A stretch of 64,000 bases of DNA, taken from assembly GCA_963809925.1 (NCBI GenBank), contig CAWELH010000008.1, positions 62,001-126,000 of the forward strand, given 5' to 3'. Below, piece after piece: positions 26,795-35,862 of this stretch (within the stretch, counting starts at the first letter, position 1; every line of letters starts with the position of its first letter). The stretch comes from DASQZK01 sp963809925 (lineage in GTDB: Bacteria; Bacteroidota; Bacteroidia; Bacteroidales; GCA-2748055). Made by a program: the position numbers and the translations under genes. Below the pieces are notes generated by a model. The model saw only the letters and a list, made by a program, of their open reading frames with translations, searched no databases and was not told the DNA's origin.

Positions 26795-28438
26795 TCATTC
26801 ATCAGCAGGCTGCTCTCCCTGCTCCTGCGGAGACGTAAACTTTACCAATCCCAGTTTCAGTTCGTTGATCCTGGTTTCAAAAGTAAAAACCAGTTCGCCC
26901 GGCGGAAGTTTGTCCAGCTTATCCTTCTCGACGATATACCATGCGCCCGGTTCGGGCTTACCTTCCCAGCGTGTAAGGGGCCTGTCCCTTTCACGCATAA
27001 TATAATAGGTACTTACATGGTGAATGCGCGTATCACCCAACAGGTAAAGCGGCTTTCCCCTTGTGATCTCACCTGCTACCCGAGCTCCGTTTTCCTGGTA
27101 TAAATCAGTGCCCCTGCGGATACGATCAGGCAAAATAAAGAAATTAAAAGCAATCCTGGCAACGAGTAGCAGCGGGATCAAAACGAAAATCCATTGCCGC
27201 CTGTTCGTGAAATAAAACAGGAAAACAGGTAGAAGAAGAAGAGACGTCACAGCGTACTTCAGCCAAAAATGATCATAAACCGATATGTTTGTAAAGATTG
27301 GAAAAACGACGATAGCCAGTCCAATCAGCGCGCCGGAGATCAGCAGGAGAGGCTTCACGCCAAACCTTATTATACCCATGTCTTCTGATTTATAGCGGAA
27401 CAAAAGGTAAAATGAACTGCCAAAGAGCAATGGAAGGAACATGAAAAAATACCGGGCGTAGATTGCCGGAGAAAGCCAGTAAACGATGATGTTTGAAGCA
27501 AAGGTCAGGATCATGAAGCGGACCATTGAATTGTTCCATGCGAAGCGACCACTGCCCTTTTTTAGAAAAACTACAACGAAGATTGTCCATGGCAAAAAAT
27601 GGAACAAGAACTCCAGCGGGAAGCTAAAGAGATGCCCGAGGCTGTTCAGCATCGGATTTTCAAGAAATGTCCGCTTTGTCGATTCAGTAAGCAGTGCCGT
27701 GAAATAGTTATGTAATGAGTTATACCGGTTGTATACCAGGAAATAGGAACCGGCAACGACGGCAAAAAGCAATATCCCCCCCCCATGTGCCCAGCTGATC
27801 AGCTTTTTGAATTCCTTGTTCCATATAAACCACACCAATAGGGTAATACCCTGAAATACCAATGCCGGTAATCCCTTCATCATAAAAGCCAGGGTGGTGA
27901 ACAGGTACGACATCAGAAAGAGGCTGAAATATTCCCTGCGCCTGAAAAAATGATATACCGACCAGAACTGTAGATAGATGACCCATGAAAAGGTGATGTC
28001 AATCAGTCCTTTGAACGAATCATACAACAAGATTCTGCCACAGGTGACCAGGGCAATTGCGGCCAGAAATGCCGCGTCCCGTCCGATCTGTTTTTTCTGC
28101 GTGATATACACTGTAAATGCAAATAAGAGCAGCGAAACAACTACCGGCAATCTCATGGTAAACTCACTAAAATTGCCCGTTGCAACGGATGACAGGATCT
28201 GTAGCCAGTTGAAGAGCGGCGGCTTGTTATAATAAAATTCTCCGTTAATGGTTGGTGTGATATAATTGCCGGAGTAGACCATCTCCATCGACACATCCGC
28301 CCGTGTACCCTCATCCAGATTGAAAGGCATCAGACCAAGGTTGATGAAAAGGGCAGGGAAAAGCAAAACCAGCGTATAGACGAGAAGCCATAATGTGCGC
28401 TGACGATGTGTATTATATTCCAGGGTTTCCGGTTTCAT
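26795..28438 (-). CDS. GT39-type membrane glycosyltransferase (ArnT/PMT-like)
   Basis: A 547-residue integral membrane protein with about twelve helices, of the ArnT/PMT group that moves sugars from polyprenyl-phosphate donors to lipid A or proteins. The first periplasmic loop carries the family signature FNLDEGTRADVSMEMVYSG and INGEFYYNKPPLFNWLQ at residues 38-78, with the conserved acidic residues that activate the acceptor. The soluble C-terminal part follows residue 430. The donor and acceptor are unknown. It is divergent from the LpxL-like acyltransferase, which suggests shared work on the outer-membrane glycolipid. Confidence 0.87.
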   Translation of the reverse strand: MKPETLEYNTHRQRTLWLLVYTLVLLFPALFINLGLMPFNLDEGTRADVSMEMVYSGNYITPTINGEFYYNKPPLFNWLQILSSVATGNFSEFTMRLPVVVSLLLFAFTVYITQKKQIGRDAAFLAAIALVTCGRILLYDSFKGLIDITFSWVIYLQFWSVYHFFRRREYFSLFLMSYLFTTLAFMMKGLPALVFQGITLLVWFIWNKEFKKLISWAHGGGILLFAVVAGSYFLVYNRYNSLHNYFTALLTESTKRTFLENPMLNSLGHLFSFPLEFLFHFLPWTIFVVVFLKKGSGRFAWNNSMVRFMILTFASNIIVYWLSPAIYARYFFMFLPLLFGSSFYLLFRYKSEDMGIIRFGVKPLLLISGALIGLAIVVFPIFTNISVYDHFWLKYAVTSLLLLPVFLFYFTNRRQWIFVLIPLLLVARIAFNFFILPDRIRRGTDLYQENGARVAGEITRGKPLYLLGDTRIHHVSTYYIMRERDRPLTRWEGKPEPGAWYIVEKDKLDKLPPGELVFTFETRINELKLGLVKFTSPQEQGEQPADE

Positions 28439-28511
28439 CCTTTTACACTTCCGACAAAAATAGGAAATATTGTTCGTGTACTGCCATTGATCGACAACAT
28501 ATCAACACCTT

Positions 28512-28544
28512 TGCCCTTAATCCGGTTAAAATTGTATTTTTGGT
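28512..28544 (+). promoter_or_regulatory. Bacteroidota-type promoter of the acyltransferase operon
   Basis: TTTG (28512-28515), 21-nt spacer, TATTTTTG (28537-28544): a full match to the Bacteroidota -33/-7 consensus, 18 bases before the ATG at 28563. Confidence 0.75.
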
Positions 28545-28562
28545 ATCGAAAATCTTCCCTCG

Positions 28563-29465
28563 ATGAGACGCATTTTATATTTTGTAGTATATGGCCTGTT
28601 ATGGCTGGTTACAAGGCTTCCGCTGCGATACCTGTATTTTTTTTCAGCACTTTTCTATCCTGTCATATACTACATTATTGCATACAGAAAGAAAATCGTA
28701 CTAAAGAATCTCAGAAATTCATTCCCCGAATGGGATGAAAAAAAGATCCGTAGTACTGCAAAAAAATTCTATCGCCATTTCTGCGATTCCTTTATTGAAG
28801 GGATCGTTACTATTTTTATTCCCGATGAAGAGCTGAAAAAAAGATACCGGTTTCTCAATCCTGAAATATGCAATAACCTGTTTGACAAAGGAAAAAGTAT
28901 TGCATTGATCATGGGTCATTATGGGAACTGGGAATGGGCCTCACTCATGCCTCAGTTTATCAGGCATAAAACCCTGGCCATATATAAACCTCTGCACAAT
29001 CCTTATTTCGATGTGCTCATAAAACGTAACCGTGAAAAATTCGGGGTCGAGACCGTTGCGATGGAGAAGATCTTCAGGGTAATCAGTGCATACCAGAACA
29101 GGCATATCCCGACGCTTACCATGTTTCTTTCAGATCAGCGTCCACGGTGGGCACAGATCCAGTACTGGACTACCTTCCTGAACCAGGATACACCGGTAGT
29201 TCTCGGACCTGAAAAGATTTCAAGGAAATTAGGCCTGGCCGTTGTTTATTATAAAATAATGCCGGTAAAGCGAGGATACTATACCATTGAGTTTATTCCT
29301 ATGACCGATGATGCGACAGGGACTGATACCTTTGAGATTACAGCGCGCTCGCATGAACTGCTGGAAGAAAATATCAGGCAGTATCCGGAATTCTGGTTAT
29401 GGACACATAATCGCTGGAAACATGAGAAAGAGAAATTCATACCAAAAGCCATACGATACGAATGA
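28563..29465 (+). CDS. LpxL/HtrB-like lysophospholipid acyltransferase
   Basis: A 300-residue inner-membrane acyltransferase of the lipid A secondary acylation family. An N-terminal hydrophobic helix (ILYFVVYGLLWLVTRLPL) anchors it. The catalytic His-x4-Glu motif sits in MGHYGNWEW near 120. Further family blocks are YKPLHNPYFDVLIKRNR near 145, FLSDQRPRW near 190 and FWLWTHNRWKHE near 280. It should add a fatty acyl chain to lipid A or a related glycolipid. Its stop overlaps the start of the next gene (ATGA), so the two are translationally coupled. Confidence 0.9.
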   Translation: MRRILYFVVYGLLWLVTRLPLRYLYFFSALFYPVIYYIIAYRKKIVLKNLRNSFPEWDEKKIRSTAKKFYRHFCDSFIEGIVTIFIPDEELKKRYRFLNPEICNNLFDKGKSIALIMGHYGNWEWASLMPQFIRHKTLAIYKPLHNPYFDVLIKRNREKFGVETVAMEKIFRVISAYQNRHIPTLTMFLSDQRPRWAQIQYWTTFLNQDTPVVLGPEKISRKLGLAVVYYKIMPVKRGYYTIEFIPMTDDATGTDTFEITARSHELLEENIRQYPEFWLWTHNRWKHEKEKFIPKAIRYE

Positions 29466-30538
29466 CAGGTAGCGAAATTCACAGAGTCGCCATTATAGAA
29501 ACAGGAGGATCGCATGATGAGGTCATTCTCCCTCAGCTGATGTTCCTGCAGGATGAAAGCCTGGAAATCCACCTTATCATGCGTCGGAAACATTATGAAC
29601 GAACCGGCCCGTTCGATAAAGCCATCCGATGTTTCCTTCTGGAAAAAGAGAATAATATTGCCGACAGATTGAAAAACCTGCATACCATCACAAGGTACCT
29701 GTCCGATTTCAGGATCAGTGACGTCATCATCAATACAGCCCAGGGGGCCTTTATCCGGGATCTTTCCTTCCTATTATCCCGTGACCTCAATATCACAGGC
29801 ATTGCTCATAATCCTCAAAAACTCGGGCGCTCATTTTCCCAGAAGCTGATCACCCGTACAATCAAAAAATACTTCGTCCTAAGCGATTATATTCTTAAGA
29901 ATGTTCAGCAGGAAAATCCCGGTTTAACACTTACCTCCTTCTACCCGGTTTTCTTCCCTCCTTTCACGAAAGAAAATCATCGGGATAAACTGGATATCTG
30001 TATTCCCGGCGCAATGGATACTCAGAGACGGGATTACCACGGGCTTTTGCTTGAACTTGAACGTTCCCGGCCCGACGAAAATATCCGTTTCGTTTTCCTT
30101 GGCCGATGCCAGAAAGATGATGCCCTCGCATTACGGAAAAAAATTGAGTCTCTCCTTCCTCCTTCTCAACGATTGTTTTTCAGTGAGTTTATTCCTGTTG
30201 ACGAATTTATGCAGTACTCAGGAAATGCCAGCATCATACTCCCGCTTCTGACGCCCTCGGTTCCAATGTTTGACCTTTACCGGAAGTATAAGGTCACAGG
30301 GGCAATGAATATTGCATTCGGACTGAAAATTCCGATGGTTTTACATGAGGCACTCCTGGGTATCGATGACTTTGCCCAAAGCTCTTTTTTCTATTCGGAG
30401 GGAGAAATGATTAGTACTATTAACCACCTATGTCTTAACCGGGAAGAGCTGGCAGTAAAAAAACATGCCATCCTTGATATGACCAAGTTCAGCTTTGAGT
30501 ATCAGAAAAAAAAATACCTTGATTTTCTGAATCTATAA
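29462..30538 (+). CDS. Glycosyltransferase-like protein of unknown family
   Basis: A 358-residue soluble protein coupled by ATGA overlap to the LpxL-like gene. The layout is GT-B-like: an N-terminal Rossmann-like half (VAIIETGGSHDEVILPQL), a linker, and a C-terminal half with ICIPGAMDTQRRDYHGLLLE near 180, FVFLGRCQKDDA near 215 and a TGAMNIAFGLKIPMVLHEAL loop near 285 that resembles the donor-binding end of family 1/4 enzymes. No signature is decisive. The pairing with an acyltransferase suggests it adds a sugar to lipid A or another envelope lipid. Its end overlaps the convergent GT2-GT4 gene by six bases. Confidence 0.55.
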   Translation: MTGSEIHRVAIIETGGSHDEVILPQLMFLQDESLEIHLIMRRKHYERTGPFDKAIRCFLLEKENNIADRLKNLHTITRYLSDFRISDVIINTAQGAFIRDLSFLLSRDLNITGIAHNPQKLGRSFSQKLITRTIKKYFVLSDYILKNVQQENPGLTLTSFYPVFFPPFTKENHRDKLDICIPGAMDTQRRDYHGLLLELERSRPDENIRFVFLGRCQKDDALALRKKIESLLPPSQRLFFSEFIPVDEFMQYSGNASIILPLLTPSVPMFDLYRKYKVTGAMNIAFGLKIPMVLHEALLGIDDFAQSSFFYSEGEMISTINHLCLNREELAVKKHAILDMTKFSFEYQKKKYLDFLNL

Positions 30539-32398
30539 GATGGTCATTCCCTTTTTGATCAGGGTTTCAACCTTATTCAGTGTTTCGGTAAATGTAAATA
30601 CCTCCTCCACACGCTTCCGCCCTTTTTCTCCCATTTTGATCCTCAGTTTTGGATTCCCCATAAGGAGCTCAAGGCGTTCCGTAAGTTCGTTAACGTTGGC
30701 CTTCTCAACCAGGTAGCCTGTTTCGCCATCACGGATGATCTCAGCTGAACTGTGTATGTCGAAAGCAACCACTGGCTTTTTCTCAGCCATGGCTTCGACT
30801 ATCACGTAACCAAAACCTTCATACAGAGAAGTGAGTACGAAAATATCGATGCTGGTCGTGAAATTCTTGATATTGTCCACAAATCCGAGAAAAATCACCT
30901 CATCCTCAACGTCAAGGGTGCGTGCATATTTCTTTAATTTTGCCTTCAGTTTGCCGCTGCCGGCGATGACGACCTTGAACTTCCGTCCGGCAGCTTTCAG
31001 ATTTGCCGCCAGCTCGATCAGGTACATCTGGCCCTTTTCCTCAGACAGGCGACCGGCATTACCAATGACCACTTCGCCGTCCTTCCTCTTGTACAGTGGT
31101 TCTCTTTTCTGCTTATCGTATACCTCGAGGTCGATGCCGTTGTAGATAATTTTAATTTTCTCCCGGGGCACAAGCTTGTGATTATTCATGAGAATGGTTC
31201 TCGCCGTTTCTTCAGAATTGGCGATAATTTCGGTGACCACCTCACGGTACAGGTAGCGGTTGAGCCATGTATTCCTGATAGCAATGGCGCTGCCCCTACG
31301 GTAAATGATATTCCGTACCCCGGCCAGCCGCGCAGCCATGCCGGCTACCTTCAGATCGGATGAAAGGTTTATGATGATTGTCCCGATATTTTCCTTTTTC
31401 AGAAGAATAAATATCTTCAGGATCTTAAAAGGATTAAGAAAAGAAAGGTTTGAAACCCTTACCCCGTGATATGCGATACCGGTCTTAGAAGCACGCAGAT
31501 GTAGTTCACTGTGCGGATGTGATACCAGAATAACTTTGTACCCCTTGGTGTGGAGCCTCCGGGAAACATCAAGGTGCCACTTTTCACCACCGCCCCATGA
31601 TTTTACGCTGTTGAAAAAACAAATCCTGTCTTTGGATGCCAGTATCTGTTCCTTATATAAATTTCTGAGCTTGATATATTTCAGGAAGGTCTCGTGTGCT
31701 GCATTTACGCTGATGACAAGGCCATAAAATCCGTCGAGAAAACCAAGCTTAATAAAATAGTCGCGAAACACCCTCCAAATGGGGTGAAAGATAATGTTGA
31801 AGTAACTCGCCCTCCTGTTTTCTCTGTAATATGCTTTGGCGACAATTGTGGAGAACTTGTTGATCTGCTCAATGTGTTCGTTGATGGTATAGTAGGAATA
31901 GTGCAGTAAGTCCCCTTTCAGATATTTTTTGGTTGCCCCTTTTTCCAGTTTGAATTTGTCATGCGGGTTAATACCTCCCCACTTCCCCTTCCGGGAATCC
32001 CACAAACGCATTTTCCGTGCCGGATACCAGCTTGTGTGTCGGATCCACTTCCCGCAATAGTTCGTAAGCCGGTTGAAATAATAGCCGTCGACCTTCCAGT
32101 CCTCTTTAACTTCCAGGATTGAATCTTTCAATCTCGGCGACAATACTTCATCGGCATCCAGCGACAGGATATGCGGATACTTGGCCTGCGTAATGGCCCA
32201 GTTTTTCTGTTCAATATGTCCCTCAAAAGGATGTCGGATAAACCTTCCTCCATACGACTTTACAATATCTTCAGTCCTGTCAATTGAAAAGGAGTCGACA
32301 ACGACGATATCATCGGCAATGCCCTTTAACGATTCAAGACAACGGCCGATATTCTTCTCCTCGTTGAATGTGATGATGACAACTGACAATTTTGGCAT
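30533..32398 (-). CDS. Fused GT2-GT4 glycosyltransferase
   Basis: A 621-residue protein made of two transferases. Residues 1-255 form a GT2 (GT-A fold) domain of the LPS-core WaaE/KdtX type: SVVIITFNEEKNIGRCLESL, LSLDADEVLS (DxD) and the WYPARKMRLWDSRKG loop. Residues 260-621 form a GT4 (GT-B) domain: WGGGEKWHLDVS near 275, IYNGIDLEVYD near 425, VIGNAGRLSEEKGQM near 450 and LTSLYEGFGYVIVEAMA near 535. No signal peptide is seen, so it is cytoplasmic. Two steps in LPS-core or surface-glycan assembly could be done by one polypeptide. The fusion is seen directly, and the glycan is inferred. Confidence 0.87.
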   Translation of the reverse strand: MPKLSVVIITFNEEKNIGRCLESLKGIADDIVVVDSFSIDRTEDIVKSYGGRFIRHPFEGHIEQKNWAITQAKYPHILSLDADEVLSPRLKDSILEVKEDWKVDGYYFNRLTNYCGKWIRHTSWYPARKMRLWDSRKGKWGGINPHDKFKLEKGATKKYLKGDLLHYSYYTINEHIEQINKFSTIVAKAYYRENRRASYFNIIFHPIWRVFRDYFIKLGFLDGFYGLVISVNAAHETFLKYIKLRNLYKEQILASKDRICFFNSVKSWGGGEKWHLDVSRRLHTKGYKVILVSHPHSELHLRASKTGIAYHGVRVSNLSFLNPFKILKIFILLKKENIGTIIINLSSDLKVAGMAARLAGVRNIIYRRGSAIAIRNTWLNRYLYREVVTEIIANSEETARTILMNNHKLVPREKIKIIYNGIDLEVYDKQKREPLYKRKDGEVVIGNAGRLSEEKGQMYLIELAANLKAAGRKFKVVIAGSGKLKAKLKKYARTLDVEDEVIFLGFVDNIKNFTTSIDIFVLTSLYEGFGYVIVEAMAEKKPVVAFDIHSSAEIIRDGETGYLVEKANVNELTERLELLMGNPKLRIKMGEKGRKRVEEVFTFTETLNKVETLIKKGMTIL

Positions 32399-32742
32399 TT
32401 CGCGATTCTTTTATTTATGTGAAAACGCGGATAACCTCTTTCCGTGCTTTCTACCTGATCATAGCAACATTGTACAAAACTTGACGGCAACTACCGGTCT
32501 GATCCAGGATTCCCGTCATGAACCCAAGGTAATCATCTGGTGAATTTAATGAAAATTTCAATTTATTTGCCACCTCGTATTCCCGGGCATCTAAATTACC
32601 CCTTCAACAGATGTTATTTGCGATCTGATACTTAGGAAGTGAGAAGTAAACAGTACACAGTTTTTCACAGGAATATAAAGTACCCTTCTCTTCACCAGCC
32701 TGAATAACAGGTACCGATCATTAACGGAAAGGTCAGTACGGT
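32399..32742. other. Non-coding spacer between two leftward genes
   Basis: About 344 bases with no supported gene. It must hold the promoter of the GT2-GT4 gene; on the minus strand a TTTTGTACAATG segment near 32475 is suggestive but does not match the full consensus. No stable hairpin with a T-run was seen. Confidence 0.35.
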
Positions 32743-35190
32743 CTAAGCCTGAACATAAATCCTTTTTACCCTTTCCGATATCCTGGTGAGAATTTCATAT
32801 GGGATTGTAGCCGCAGCATCAGCAAGACGACTGACAGGATTTTCATTTCCAAAGAGAATGACCTCATCGTTTTCTTCTGCGGGGATGCCGGTGATGTCGA
32901 CCATGGTCATATCCATACATACCTGGCCGACAACAGGTGCAAGCCTGCCCCTGATCAGAAATTTACCCCTGCCGTTCCCAAGCGATCTGAATAACCCGTC
33001 GGCATAGCCGACCGGCAGCGTCGCAATACGACGTAAACCTTCTATTCTGCCCTGCCGGCTGTAACCCACGGTGTCCCCATCTCCCACTTCCCTGATTTGA
33101 GCGATAGTGGTTTTAAAGGTTGATACTTCACGGAGTTTATCCTGGTTAAGCCCACTAACGCCGTAAAGACCGATGCCCAGCCTCACCATATCGAGTGCTG
33201 CATCGGGAAACCTCTCAATGCCGGATGAGTTCAGGATATGCCGCATGAATTTCTGGCCCAGGCCTTCCTCCAGCCGTTCACATATACGCCTGAACCGATT
33301 AATCTGTTCATGAGTGAATGGGTCATTTATGGCCTCACCCGCAGCAGCCAGATGAGAGAATACCGAAACAATGCGGACCGGCGAGATACGTGCCGCAGAA
33401 ACCAGCGCCTCCGTATCTCCCTCCTCAAAGCCGAGTCGGTGCATACCGGTATCAATCTTGAGATGCACTGGAAACTCCTTTATACCATTCCGGTCGAGAT
33501 ACTGACTAAAATCATTCAGTATCCTGAAGCTGTAGATCTCAGGTTCAAGATTGTATTCTGAAAGGAGAAAATAGTCGTTCTCTTCAGGATTCATAACCAT
33601 AACCGGTATATGGATGCCGTTTTTTCTCAGCGTCACTCCTTCATCAGCAAATGCGACTGCCAGGTAATCGACGTGATGATACTGCAGGACATTGGCGATC
33701 TCATAGCCTCCACTGCCGTAGGAGAATGCTTTTACCATGGCCATAATCCTGGTATTTCTGTTCAGGAGGGACTTATAAAACATGAAATTATCAACCAACG
33801 CATTCAGGTTAATCTCCAGTACGGTACGATGTGCTTTTTCCTGCAATATCCTGGATATCCGTTCAAAACGGAATTGCCGGGAGCCTTTCAGTAATATGGC
33901 TTCATTTCTGAAAACGGTTGATACCCTGGCATTCAGAAAATCGACAGTGTCATTAAAAAATTCTGCATGTGCCGGAAAGAGACTGCGACAGGAAGAAATA
34001 CCCGGTCCAATGCCTATCATGCGGCGGATACCTTTTGATCTGAGCAGGGCGGCCACTTCACCGTATAACTCCTCTGTATGTTTTCCGCTCTCAAGAATAT
34101 CGGACAAAATGAGTGTTTTATTCTGATGTTGATTTTGTTGATTCAGCACATCCAGTGCATTGGCCAGGGATACTACATCCGAGTTATACGTGTCGTTGAT
34201 GAGTGTGCAGTGGTTCACCCCGGCAGCGATTTCCAAACGCATCGCCACGGGCTCAAGCTTCTCCATTACGGATGAAATAAATGCCAGGTCGTATCCAGAA
34301 GAGTGAAGGTATACAAATACATGCATCGCATTTTCAGCAGAAGCTAAATCGCTGTAATGAAGGGAAAAGCGACAATCACAACGGCCACTGACCTCGATCT
34401 CAGTGCCGCTTCCTGCTTTACGGGACGATACCCGGTAGGCGGCATCCTTTCCTGTGCCCCATGAAATTCTTTCTACCGCCGCCGGGAGTTTTTCCACACC
34501 AGAACGAATAAGTTCATGATCGCTGCAGTAGATCAGTCTTTGGCAATGCTGGAAGAGCTTCATCTTCTCCTCAAGTTTTTCGGACATCGAGGTAAAATTT
34601 TCCTGATGTGCCTGCCCAATGTTGGTAAGAATACCCGTTCCTGGATGTATCATAGCTTCCAGCCGGTCCATTTCGCCGGTCTGGGAAATGCCGGCCTCAA
34701 TAATAGCAAGACTGTAGCGATCTTCCAGCAGAAACAACGACAATGGCACACCTACTTGTGAATTGTAGCTAAGAGGGCTCCTGACAACAGGTATCTTCTG
34801 GTTCAGGGCCTGGTAAATCCATTCCTTAACAATGGTCTTGCCGTTGCTGCCCGTTATGCTCACCACTTCACCAGTAAAGCCTTGCCGGTAATATGCCGCC
34901 AGCTTCTGAAGGGCAGCCAGACTGTTCCTGACGATGATGACGGAGACCTCCGTCAGTGGAACACCGGTAGGAAGCTCTTCCGCCACTAAACATTGCAGTC
35001 CCTTTTCACAGAGCTCCTGAATGTAATGATGACCGTCGTTCCTCAACCCTCTGATGGCAAAAAATAGTGCGCCACCCTCACCGGTAAACTTCCTGCTGTC
35101 AATTGTCACGTGATCAATGCGCCGGCTGGCATCACCTGTCAGCTGCCCGCCGATGATACCGCAAATTTCAGCCATGGTCCGGGATGTCAT
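32743..35190 (-). CDS. murF-alr: Bifunctional MurF / alanine racemase
   Basis: An 815-residue fusion serving peptidoglycan synthesis. The N-terminal half (1-450) is a MurF-type ligase that adds D-Ala-D-Ala to the UDP-MurNAc-tripeptide: VSITGSNGKTIVKEW near 113 (ATP loop), IIEAGISQTGEMDRL near 168 and LINDTYNSDVVSLANAL near 330. The C-terminal half (about 450-815) is a PLP-dependent alanine racemase: MAMVKAFSYGSGGYEI near 480 (PLP lysine), HLKIDTGMHRLGF near 575 and VVGQVCMDMTMVDIT near 755. The fusion is known in Bacteroidota. It overlaps the end of tdk by four bases (ATGA). Confidence 0.95.
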   Translation of the reverse strand: MTSRTMAEICGIIGGQLTGDASRRIDHVTIDSRKFTGEGGALFFAIRGLRNDGHHYIQELCEKGLQCLVAEELPTGVPLTEVSVIIVRNSLAALQKLAAYYRQGFTGEVVSITGSNGKTIVKEWIYQALNQKIPVVRSPLSYNSQVGVPLSLFLLEDRYSLAIIEAGISQTGEMDRLEAMIHPGTGILTNIGQAHQENFTSMSEKLEEKMKLFQHCQRLIYCSDHELIRSGVEKLPAAVERISWGTGKDAAYRVSSRKAGSGTEIEVSGRCDCRFSLHYSDLASAENAMHVFVYLHSSGYDLAFISSVMEKLEPVAMRLEIAAGVNHCTLINDTYNSDVVSLANALDVLNQQNQHQNKTLILSDILESGKHTEELYGEVAALLRSKGIRRMIGIGPGISSCRSLFPAHAEFFNDTVDFLNARVSTVFRNEAILLKGSRQFRFERISRILQEKAHRTVLEINLNALVDNFMFYKSLLNRNTRIMAMVKAFSYGSGGYEIANVLQYHHVDYLAVAFADEGVTLRKNGIHIPVMVMNPEENDYFLLSEYNLEPEIYSFRILNDFSQYLDRNGIKEFPVHLKIDTGMHRLGFEEGDTEALVSAARISPVRIVSVFSHLAAAGEAINDPFTHEQINRFRRICERLEEGLGQKFMRHILNSSGIERFPDAALDMVRLGIGLYGVSGLNQDKLREVSTFKTTIAQIREVGDGDTVGYSRQGRIEGLRRIATLPVGYADGLFRSLGNGRGKFLIRGRLAPVVGQVCMDMTMVDITGIPAEENDEVILFGNENPVSRLADAAATIPYEILTRISERVKRIYVQA

Positions 35191-35786
35191 CTGGATTTCT
35201 CTTTTTTCTGAAGATTTCTCTCCCGGTTAAAACAGACACGGCAGAGGGGTTCGTAAGTATCTGTCTCACCAAGGACAACGAGATTCTCCGCATCTGTTTT
35301 CCTGTGGGAATGCTGAGCGAGATTTCCGCACTTCACACAAATAGCATGAACCTTCGTGACATACTCTGCGGTTGCCAAAAGTCCTGGGATGGGTCCGAAA
35401 GGTCGTCCCACATAATCCATATCCAGGCCGGCAACAACAACTCTTATACCTCTGTTCGCCAAAATATTACAGACTTCAATAAGACCGTTGTCGAAAAACT
35501 GCGCTTCATCAATGCCAACCACGTCCACATCATTGGCAAGGAGAAGGATATTAGCCGCAGTGCTCACAGGTGTAGACAGAATGGAATTCTCATCATGGGA
35601 AACAACCTCGTGTTCCGAAAAACGCGTGTCTATTTGAGGCTTATAGATTTCGACCTTCTGCTTCGCGATCCTGGCCCGTTTAAGCCGTCGGATAAGCTCC
35701 TCGGTTTTTCCCGAGAACATTGAACCGCTTATGACTTCGATCCATCCCCTCTTATCTTCCTTATTTATCGAATTTTCAAGAAACAT
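35187..35786 (-). CDS. tdk: Thymidine kinase
   Basis: A 199-residue type II thymidine kinase that phosphorylates thymidine to dTMP in the salvage pathway. Motifs: ISGSMFSGKTEELIRRLKRA (Walker A, residues 19-38), VVGIDEAQFFDNGL near 93 (Walker B and catalytic Glu) and the zinc ribbon with cysteines in ICVKCG and LCRVCF in the C-terminal third. The length is standard. It is the first gene of a two-gene unit with murF-alr and is divergent from the gene at 35863. Confidence 0.97.
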   Translation of the reverse strand: MFLENSINKEDKRGWIEVISGSMFSGKTEELIRRLKRARIAKQKVEIYKPQIDTRFSEHEVVSHDENSILSTPVSTAANILLLANDVDVVGIDEAQFFDNGLIEVCNILANRGIRVVVAGLDMDYVGRPFGPIPGLLATAEYVTKVHAICVKCGNLAQHSHRKTDAENLVVLGETDTYEPLCRVCFNRERNLQKKEKSR

Positions 35787-35813
35787 TGAATAAGAAATTC
35801 TTAATAATATCGT

Positions 35814-35821
35814 TACTTTTG
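35814..35821 (+). promoter_or_regulatory. Probable -7 promoter box
   Basis: TACTTTTG fits TAnnTTTG and lies 41 bases before the ATG at 35863. A GTG start at 35821 would fall inside this box, which supports the later ATG. The -33 box is weak. Confidence 0.5.
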
Positions 35822-35862
35822 TGACAACATTTCAAACTGAACCAATTATCCGGCAAATTATT

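Noticed and set aside
26608..26802. 64-residue reverse frame after the GT39 gene, starting in its stop overlap
   Set aside because: The composition is unremarkable and there is no family match. The 215-base spacer is better taken as non-coding.
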